64,000 bases of DNA, taken from positions 34,859,565 to 34,923,564 of the forward strand of contig CM050451.1 of the NCBI GenBank assembly GCA_027563935.2. The letters are read 5' to 3'. This document shows, one piece after another, positions 56,063 to 64,000 of the stretch; the stretch's first letter is position 1; every line of letters begins with the position of its first letter. The DNA is from Costus lasius (lineage: Eukaryota; Streptophyta; Magnoliopsida; Zingiberales; Costaceae). The notes below the pieces were generated by a model, which was not told where the DNA came from, made no database searches, and saw nothing but the letters and a program-made list of their open reading frames with translations. Both the position numbers and the translations under genes were made by a program.

Positions 56063-57245
56063 TACGCCACCTTGATCGAGTCCGCCGACCCTGATTCCCC
56101 CTATCAATTGTGCGAAGGTTACCTTTTCTTGGGGAATCGCCTGTGCATCCCCCGATCATCGCTTCGAAACCATCTTTTGCTCGAGCTTCATGCGGGAGGT
56201 GTCGCCGGCCATCATGGTCGCGACAAGACCCTTGAGATGGCGGAGGAACGCCTCTTCTGGCCTTCCCTCCGTAAGGATGTCGAGCGCATTGTGCGCCATT
56301 GCGGTACGTGTCAATTGTCCAAGCCCCGTCCTTCGAACACGGGTCTCTACACCCCTTTGCCAGTGGCCAGTGGTCTGTGGCGTGACCTGAGCATGGACTT
56401 TGTCCTTAGGTTGCCTTGGACCGCCTCCTGCTTCGATTCAATCTACGTCGTTGTTGATCCGTTTTCAAAGATGGCCCATTTTATCCCTTGTTTGCGCACC
56501 GCGGACGTTTCTCACGTCGCACATCTTTTTATCCGAGAGATTGTGCATCTCCATGGCCTTCCTTGAACCATCGTGTTTTGTGAGCCACTTTTGGCGCTCA
56601 CTGTGGGCCCTCTTAGGCACCACTCTGAAGTTCTCCATGGCCTATCATCCCCAAACCGATGGGCAAACCGAGGTCGTTAACCGTAGTCTGGGCAATCTTC
56701 TCCATTGTCTCATCGGGGACCACCCAAGGTCTTGGGATTCCATCCTGCCCATGGTTGAGTTCGCGTACAATAGTGCTTCTAATAGGTCTACGGATTCCAT
56801 CCTGCATGACCTTCCCATGGAGTCTCATCTCTCCCCGCATGTGTATTCCTTTGCGCAGCATATTGCTAGTCTGCATGATGAGGTTCGATGTCATATCTTT
56901 TCGGGCAACATACATAATGCAATGAAGGCCAACGAGCATCGTAGGCCACGCCACTTCTCTATAGGTCAGCTGGTGAGGGTGCGTATCCACCCTGAGCGTC
57001 TATCCAACAGGGTGCATTTTAAGCTTCAGCCGCTCTACATGGGGCCCTATGCGGTGATCCGGCGGATTGGCTGCAACGCCTATGAGCTGGACTTACTTGC
57101 GGACATGGGGATCCACCCCGTCTTCAACGTGGTGGACCTCCTTCCATTCTACGGTCCTTTGGAGGCGCCTTCCGACCCTGATGATCCGCTGCCCTTAGTT
57201 CTCCGGAGGAGAACCCATCAGATCACGCAGCGGAAGCTAATGTAG
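56063..57245 (+). pseudogene. Gypsy element K: integrase
   Basis: Continues K pol after E3. An HHCC zinc-binding domain is visible (LLLELHAGGVAGHHGRDKT ... RHCGTCQLSK). The core begins WRDLSMDFVLRLPWTAS, with the first catalytic Asp. Near 56564 the frame meets a TGA and then a short deletion: the segment that should hold the second catalytic Asp is missing and the frame shifts. It resumes at FVSHFWRSLW, with the catalytic Glu in MAYHPQTDGQTEVVNRSL. The C-terminus includes LVRVRIHPERLSNRVHFKLQ and FNVVDLLPFYGPLEAPSDPD; I see no chromodomain. Inactive. Confidence 0.9.
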
Positions 57246-57259
57246 GAGAAAATGGGCCT

Positions 57260-57891
57260 ATGGACACACTTCAGGATGGCCCAAACCCCCTGGAAGGCAC
57301 TTGGGAAGACTCCCCAGGACGTGGGGAAGATACAACGCGAATTTTAGCGCGATCGGAGTTCCCCAGACCCCGACACGGCCAAGTCGTGCTGACCAGCACG
57401 GCCGTGATGAACACGCAGTCCCTCAGCACGCCCATTCCCGCGACCGTGTTCAGCGCCGCACAACACCGAGCCGGACACGGCCAGGCTATGAGGGAGGGCA
57501 CGGCCGTGTCGAAACATTATGTGGATTTCAGCACCGGCATTACGGCCCGTAAAGATGATTACGGCCCCTGCCGTAATGCCCGACACGGCCAGGCCGTGAC
57601 GACCAGCACGGCCGTGAGGCGGACTAGTCGCGACACGAACGCAAACACGGCCCGCGACACACCCATGCCCCGGACCGTGATCTCCGTGATGGATTCTGGA
57701 ACAGACGAGCACGCCCGTGACCACCAACACGGGCAGGCCGTGTTTGCCCCTGGAGATGCGTTCCAGCCCCGACGACCCCACTTCGATGTGCACCGCCCTC
57801 CCTACCATGTTGCTCCACCCCATGATGACATAGAGGAGCCCAACAAGGTGGAAGTCCGGCGATCCCAACGCCAAAGCAAGGGTTGCGAGTC
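57260..57891 (+). other. 3' extension of K with palindrome-coded peptide repeats
   Basis: An open frame (MDTLQDGPNPLEGTWEDSPG...) in a different phase from integrase. It contains repeated peptides of the type RHGQxV-TSTAV, encoded by repeated DNA palindromes (CACGGCCxxGCCGTG and CACGGCCGTG). The end of the 225-codon frame from about 57892 on is copia leader sequence, which sets the truncation of K. I do not recognise a domain. It may be an element-specific C-terminal region or non-coding DNA that happens to stay open. Confidence 0.5.
57374..57742. repeat. Paired-palindrome array in the 3' region of K
   Basis: Pairs: 57374 with CACGGCCGTG at 57397-57406; 57476 with CACGGCCGTG at 57499-57508; TTACGGCCCGTAA (57540-57552) with TTACGGCCCCTGCCGTAA (57559-57576); CACGGCCAGGCCGTG (57584-57598) with CACGGCCGTG (57607-57616); and CACGGGCAGGCCGTG (57728-57742). 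Main spacing is about 102-108 bp. Confidence 0.88.
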
Positions 57892-58736
57892 ACAGGCATG
57901 CTATGGACAGAATAATAAACCATCACAAACATGCTAATATGGTTGATATGGTCAGATCCTTTTTCATACATATAACATATCACGAGCCATGTGATATGTT
58001 ATCATGCATCCAAGGGTTGTGAGTCCCTTTAGCATATCAGCCCATGCCAGAAGCTAAAAGAAATTCCCCTTCCTCTAACCACAAATCCAACACCAAGCTT
58101 CCAAAGCTAGCGCCACTCTGAATTCGGTTGAAGAAGACACCTTGTTGCCTTGATGAACCTTAACCTATCTTATGAAAACAATTCTACTTCTATTCTAAAG
58201 CAAGAAGAAAATTTTTACATCAAGATAGGGGGGGAACCACACGTAGGTGGCAAAAGGATTTTACAAGCATTCATCACAGGTGGAAACATCCTTCCACATC
58301 ACAACACAGGAGGGCACTCACTATGACCATATAAACCCATGGAAGAGACAAGTGGCGCATATATAAAATTTGAAAAACCAGAATAATCAAATTTTATCCC
58401 CTTATGCGCCAACTCCATCCAAAGCACTCTCTCAAGCGAATTTATGCTAAAATTCATATCAAGTTTCATGATGATTTCGTGGACCCTATCGGCTGGAAAT
58501 TTTGTTAGATCAAGAGACTAGGCCAGTCCGAAGACACAATGCCCATCCAACTTGACAAAACTACGTGCGTCTTTAGTCTTACATCCATCATAAACACAAT
58601 CCAAATTTTGGCCATAAAAAATGATAAGAGAAGTTTGCATGAAAATGCCTTCTAGGTGAAACGCGCATGGATGAAAGAGAAATTTTCAAAAAAAATTTCA
58701 CACAAGCATATGTACACCTTGTGTTTCTCGCAACTA
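57892..58736 (-). other. Leader of a copia element (element X)
   Basis: Begins with acaggcatgctatggacag, similar to 46206 onward in the D leader ('caggcatgcttctgcagat'). It ends at the primer-binding site of the LTR at 58750. No gag follows on the left, so X is truncated at K. I see no gene. Confidence 0.6.
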
Positions 58737-58748
58737 GCTCAGATACCA
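58737..58748 (-). other. Primer-binding site of element X
   Basis: The minus strand reads TGGTATCTGAGC, one base different from the tRNA-iMet type site, one base from the LTR. Confidence 0.8.
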
Positions 58749-58749
58749 C

Positions 58750-61074
58750 TGTTGGGGAATACCGGGTGTAATTTAAAATTTTGCAGTCACAGGACACAGC
58801 GGAAGAAGCATTACACTCGAAACATATTCTTTTCCCAAGGATCCATGCGAGAGAGAGAACACAAGGATGTGATAGGAATGATACCTCTAATGCTTGTCAA
58901 GTTGATGATGCCAAGTGGAAGATGCTCAAGTGCTCATCCTCTACAAGTATCCATGTGTCGACCTTCTCAAATGTTGCTCCCTTCCACGCTTGGTGCTAGC
59001 CTCGGGAAGAGAAGATCACCTCTTGGAATCGCCTTCTTCTTCCTCCTTGCTCTTCACGCCAACTTGTCTCCTTGCTTGGAGACTCTCGGCCAAAGACAAG
59101 ATGAAGAGGAGTAGTGGCGCAACACCAGGGAAAGAGGGCGGCTAGGGCTTCAAGGCTTGCACAACTCCAAGTTGTCTTGCCTCAAGAAGACATTCTGCAC
59201 TTGTTGATCATCAAAAGAGGGGACGCATACCCCTTCTTTTATAAGCATTCAAGCCATAGCCACCCCTCTACTTTTCTTCTATGGATTGGCGCAATTCCTC
59301 CATGGAATATACCTTAATCGTTCAGCCACATGCCTCCTTGAATTGGCACATCATGAAGCTTGGAAAGAATCAAGCTTCTTGCCATATCAAGAGGAGTAAT
59401 TTGAGTTCAATAATTATTTGGACTTTCCTTATGTGATTGGTGCATATCTTGCTTGAATTAATCAAGCAATATTCGCCCATATATCAGTCCACACATCCAA
59501 GATAGTTTCCATCTATGAAAACCAAATTCCATTAGGATTCAATTATCACATTGGCACAAATTCCATTCATGGAATTACTCCATGTGCCAAGTGTAAATCT
59601 TTCTCCTATTGGGATTCAAACTTGCATCAATTAGATTTAATCCACAATCCCTAATTGGATTTGGATCTCAACACTAATTAGGCCCATGAATAAAATCCTT
59701 ATTGGATTAGGATTTGCTCCCAACACAATGGGCCTTATCCAAATCCAATTCTCATTAGGATTTGAATCCTAGTTGAATTAGGATTCGCGCCCAACCACTT
59801 TGGGCCTTATCCATAACCAAACTCTTATTAGGATTTGAATCCTAATCGGATTAGGATTCTTACTCCTAGTAGAATTAGGATTCCAACTCCTAATTAAATC
59901 AGGATTCCAACTCCTAGTTGGAATAGGATTCTAAATCCTAATAGGATTATGATTCCAACTCCTAATTAAATTAGGATTCCAACTCCTGGTTGGAATAGGA
60001 TTAGGATTCCAACTCCTGATTAAATTAGGATTCGAATCCATCATGGTTTATAGTCCCAAGTCCAAGTTCAACCCCCATACAGAGTACATACTTGGCCAGG
60101 ATATACATAAACCCATGAATCCCAATTGGACTCAGATTCAACCATGAATCTGTCTTGGACTTAGGATCAAAATGAACTCAAATATATATTCCAAGATATC
60201 TAGATAAAAATACAACGTCAAGAGTTTATTGCATGTGACCCCGTAGGATCCTAATGACGATGGCAATGATGATTAAACATCATAAGTAGTGAGAGGTATC
60301 TAGCAACACATCACTGCTACCCATGTCATAGGACTTAAGTCATCTCCCAACAACTCCCTAAAAAGCAACGAGGATTCGCATGCATTATAGATCCCTTTTC
60401 CTGAACTGATATCCTGCCATTGGATTAGTATCATATTTATTAATCCAATCTATTGGTCATGACTCAAACAGTATGGCCATACATTCCTCTCATGCACCAA
60501 TGAGGTGGGGCGCCCCAAAGTTGATATCATGCTTCCAATTAAGGAAGGGGCAAATCCTACTATTGGTCATCCATATCTCCATATGATTTATGATATGCCC
60601 AATGACAGTAGTTTTGATCACCCATTTACGGAGAGACGTAAGATTGTATCAAAACATATCCATAATCACATCTACACATGAATATCTCAAGTCTAAGGAT
60701 TAATGCAAACCTCTTGCATGTGAGATTGACCTATTGACTAAAAAAGTCAATCCTCACGGTGGGTCACTCCAGTGCATCCAATGCACCTGTATGTCTACGT
60801 TACTGTGCTCCGCACCTAACCAGCCCATACACCATTCTCTCATGCACCAAAGCTGTCTCATATCGGCTAAGGCACCTTGACTGGGGATTACTTATGAGAA
60901 TTGATCCAACCAAACTCTTGGGACATTATTTATGCAATTCAATACATCATCGTAGGTAAAGCAATCTGCATAATAACGACCATGCCTTTATCAAGAATAT
61001 CAATTCTATCAAAGTACATTCAAATAATGCCGGACCATGTCTATACATTGGTCTGCAGGGCATAAACGCTAACA
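58750..61074 (-). repeat. Copia LTR bordered by primer-binding site and polypurine tract (2,325 bp)
   Basis: Second copia family, minus orientation (left tgttggggaataccggg, right complement of TGTTAGCGTTTATGCCCTGC). On its left is a primer-binding site, as for a 5' LTR. On its right is the polypurine tract and RNase H end of another copy, as for a 3' LTR. It contains a degenerate array of ggattccaactcct units at about 59740-60040. The 152-codon plus frame at 58656-59114 is LTR sequence, not a gene. Confidence 0.87.
59740..60040. repeat. Degenerate short tandem array in the LTR
   Basis: About ten imperfect copies of a roughly 25-35 bp unit built from 'aggattccaactcct' and 'aattaaattaggatt'. 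It accounts for part of the extra length of this LTR. Confidence 0.75.
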
Positions 61075-61525
61075 ATCTCCCACTTGCACTAAGACCAAAG
61101 GCAACTGAGTTTATTCTGTCCCATGTCTCTAGTATGACTCATTTAGCTTCCGTGCGCTAGAGGCTATGTCAGTGGGTCTTCCAGATTGCTATGTATGTTT
61201 ATTTCGCAAATTTGAACATTATCTTTACCAATGATCTCTAAGATTAGATGATATCGCTGCAGTACATACTTGAGTGCTATGTTCCTTTGCTTATGCTATG
61301 GCCCCAGTAAGAATTATACTGGACCATCAAGCACCAAGGACTAAATCATGTTCAAATGAATGAAGCTGCTTTCTTGGCTGCCACAAGAAGCTGCAATGTA
61401 CTCAGCCTTAATTGTAGAATTTTCTACTGTGGTTTGCATAATGCTCTTCCAATATACAACACCACAACAAGGCAAAACGCAAATCCTGACTGTGAACTAT
61501 AGTCATTAAACTGGAACGAAGTATC
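61075..61525 (-). pseudogene. Copia polypurine tract and RNase H 3' remnant (element Y)
   Basis: Starts with the polypurine tract (atctcccacttgcactaaga on the plus strand, as at 39046). It then shows decayed RNase H sequence in minus orientation, aligned with 39063-39530 of element D; short stretches such as STIKAEYIAAS are still readable. Many stops and indels. Cut at 61526 by a Tekay-like LTR. Confidence 0.8.
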
Positions 61526-64000
61526 TGTAACATCCCACATTCTTAACCCCAAACAAATGGCACAATTCACAAATGATACAGGATGTTTCATATAAGATCG
61601 ATCATATGCTAGGTAAAACCGAGTTCAAGAAAACACGATCTGAAAAATTTCCATAAATCCATACACACAAATTCACAAAACTCAAATCTCATAAATCTCG
61701 TAAGGGTACCTGCCACCACGCAATCCTTGCACTAGACATATGCAAGGCAACAGTTATATCAAAACCGATTAAAATTCATAAAATCCATAAAGGTACCTGC
61801 CACCAGGCAATACTTGCACTAGACATATGCAAGTTACAGGGTATATCAAAACCGATTTCACAGAATATACAACAAGCCGAAATTCAAAACAAAATCACAA
61901 AATCGATTTTATAAACTCATACCAAACACCGAAACCAGGCTGAAGCCCGCGGTGACACAAAAATCAAACTCAGTTAACTGCCACAATCTGGCAACACAAA
62001 TTCACATAGTTCACATGGTTCACATCACATGGTTCACATAGTTCATATAAATCATATGGTTTAGCCACAACCGGCTCCAGAAAATTTTAGCATAAAAGTT
62101 CTTAAGCAGCAAACATAATATCCACGCCAATGTTACTCATGAAATGCGCCCCTGCTCTATGCCTGAAAATAATGAGGGGTGAGCTACACAGCCCAGTGAG
62201 TGGATAGTCTAAATCGACCATCCATAACATACACTCAAAAATATAGGCAGATTATTTTAAAAATCTTTAACAAGAACATTATGTCAACATATAACAAAAT
62301 AAAGAAACAGAAATCATATAGACAGTCAGATGTACACACTAGCATATAACAAACTCATGTTCACAAACTCAGGTTCTAGAGTTTTACTCTAACCCAATTA
62401 AACACATATATTTTAAACCAACTAAACACATAACAACTTAGGTTCACAAACTCAGGTTCTAGAGTTATACTCTAAACCACTAACCACACCAACACATAAG
62501 CAACCTAGTTGTCCAGCATATTCAGTAGTGACCAATATGGTCTAACCCGGCTTGGCCAAAGCACTGGGAGCCGCATGCAACACATAAACATGGATAGTGA
62601 GTAGAATCAAGAGGTGGCCCCCGCCAGGTCACGACGTGGCACTTTGCTCTATCACTCCATAACACATCAGAGTGATGACATCAAGAGGTGGCCCCTGTCT
62701 GATCAAGACATGGCACTTTGCGTCTTATATCACCCCATCACATAAAGAGTAATGACATCAAGAGGTGGCCCCTGTCTGATCAAGACATGGCACTTTGCGT
62801 CTTATATTACCCCATCACATAAAAGAGTTATGACATCAAGAGGTGGCCCCTGTCCGACCAAGACATGGCACTTTGCGTCAAAAACCCGTTCTCCCAAAAG
62901 GTTCCTACTGGACAACAGACACATCTTATTTCATATTTCACATAGATGAACATATTTCACAAAGGTGGACTCCTAAGTGTCAACTAGACTCTAGGATAGT
63001 CATCACAAAAATCATATCGGGCAGGCTGAACATCAACCCCCATCACAATAATCATAATAGGCAGGCTGAACATCAACCTCCTCACATATCACAATACAGG
63101 GCTGAAATTCAAACCCTTAACATAACACATAAGGACTATCCCCTTGAGTTCATAGTTACACCTAGCCTTAGTCCTAACCATCACATAACACATAATATTC
63201 AAAATTCTCATAATCACATAATTTTCAAAAATCTCATAACCACATAATGTTCACAATTTACATAACAACATAATATTCCAAAAATCACATAAACACCTAA
63301 TATTTAAAAATCACATAATTACATAATATTAACAATCATATAATGTAGTGTGGTCCTTAGGTTTCATGCTGATTAGTTCAGTCAAACCTTACTAGGTTAT
63401 CATCCAAATTTCTCAAACAATTTCTCAATAATGCAGTTAACAAGCATCCATAAAAATTAACATAAAACTAAAACATGTAGTCATACAAACTATCCATAAA
63501 ATTAACAAAAATTAAAACATGTATTCCTACCAACTATTTTACAAATCTCTACATATAAACCACGGTTAACATAACATACTATCTATTAAATTTTACACCT
63601 TGAATTAACATGAATTTCATGCTCAAACCATTGGTCTAAAACTTCCAAATTTCCATAAGAGAATACCTTAAATTCCTTATTACAATTTTCGGTTTTCATA
63701 AACAATCATCAAGATTATTTCGGTTTAACTACCATCAACAAGGTTTCGGTTTTCATTCATGCTACAAACATCATTGACTTAATGTTACCAAAATTGATTT
63801 CGGTTTAACTATAATTAACCAGAGTTTCATACTCAAAATTCAATGATTTAATGCTACCAAAATTCCTATAAAAATACCTTAAATTTCATACAAACTTTCG
63901 GTTAAATAATCATCATATAATCACCTTTGAAAAATTCGGTTTTCATGATATAATCATCCTTACAAAATTCGGTTTTCATCATATAATCAACTTTACAAAA
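61526..64000 (-). mobile_element. Second Tekay/Del-like LTR, runs off the window
   Basis: Starts tgtaacatcccacattctta and aligns along its length with 41804 onward ('aggtacctgccaccacgcaa' / 'ttgcactagacatatgcaa' blocks, 'gaggggtgagctacacagcc'). GTATC (61521-61525) is the left target-site candidate. Whether it is a solo LTR or part of an element cannot be decided here. The frames near 62752-63247 translate a tandem repeat and are not genes. Confidence 0.83.
62603..62880. repeat. ~77-bp tandem repeat, four units
   Basis: Units starting at gacatcaagaggtgg or a variant occur at about 62603, 62677, 62754 and 62832. The related LTR at 41804-44325 has only about two such units (near 42770 and 42870), so the array expanded in this copy. 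Confidence 0.85.

Noticed and set aside
57344..57983. 176- and 119-codon minus frames opposite the K extension
   Set aside because: Antisense reading of the GC-rich palindrome array; no independent support.
58656..59114. 152-codon plus frame
   Set aside because: It spans the leader, primer-binding site and LTR of a minus-strand copia element.
1..64000. Host genes, organelle insertions, rRNA or tRNA genes, integrated pararetrovirus
   Set aside because: No frame or motif supports any of these. All pol-type domains seen have copia or gypsy order, and each is tied to LTRs or primer-binding sites.

Overview
The window is nuclear DNA of a flowering plant and consists almost entirely of long terminal repeat (LTR) retrotransposons inserted into one another. 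The evidence is Ty1/copia and Ty3/gypsy gag, protease, integrase, reverse transcriptase and RNase H reading frames, primer-binding sites matching plant initiator tRNA-Met and tRNA-Asp, LTRs of about 1.5 to 2.5 kb with TG...CA ends, and 5-bp target-site duplications (TSDs). I see no host gene, tRNA, rRNA or organelle gene. The species cannot be named from the sequence.

Layout. (1) 1-735: 3' ends of two nested plus-strand copia LTRs. (2) 736-4849: minus-strand copia element A (pol remnant, leader, 5' LTR). (3) 4850-18468: minus-strand copia element B, into whose gag a complete non-autonomous element E1 (8190-14917, TSD AGAAC) has inserted. E1 has LTRs with no difference I could see and an intact 734-aa Gag-like frame. 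(4) 18469-21117: 5' part of a minus-strand Athila-like gypsy element C. (5) 21118-31720: plus-strand Athila-like element H with broken gag and protease, no reverse transcriptase, and two copia solo LTRs (TSDs AAGCT and AGAAG). (6) 31721-35782: element E2, a relative of E1 coding for a protease-like protein. (7) 35783-57891: a Ty3/gypsy element K on the plus strand, split by a copia element D with LTR material (37096-48623) and by a second E2-like element E3 (49832-56057, TSD CCATC). (8) 57892-64000: further copia leader, LTR and RNase H pieces and a Tekay/Del-like LTR that runs off the window.

Read from the right, the left half fits a simple nest: K contains E2, E2 contains H, H contains C, C contains B, B contains A and E1, A contains LTR 2, and LTR 2 contains LTR 1. 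Each outer element shows only its right half here, so the centre of the nest lies left of base 1.

Three things stand out. E1, E2 and E3 form one non-autonomous family with a shared acidic, proline- and leucine-rich tail; E1 joins it to a Gag domain, while E2 and E3 join it to a retropepsin-like domain with an altered active site. The Athila-like elements carry arrays of about 72 bp whose unit is a pair of short palindromes built on TTACGGC...GCCGTAA, in both LTRs and in the internal region. The same paired-palindrome design recurs inside the 3' coding region of the unrelated gypsy element K.

None of the polyproteins of A, B, C, D, H or K is intact, so any movement of E1, E2 or E3 must have relied on proteins supplied from elsewhere.
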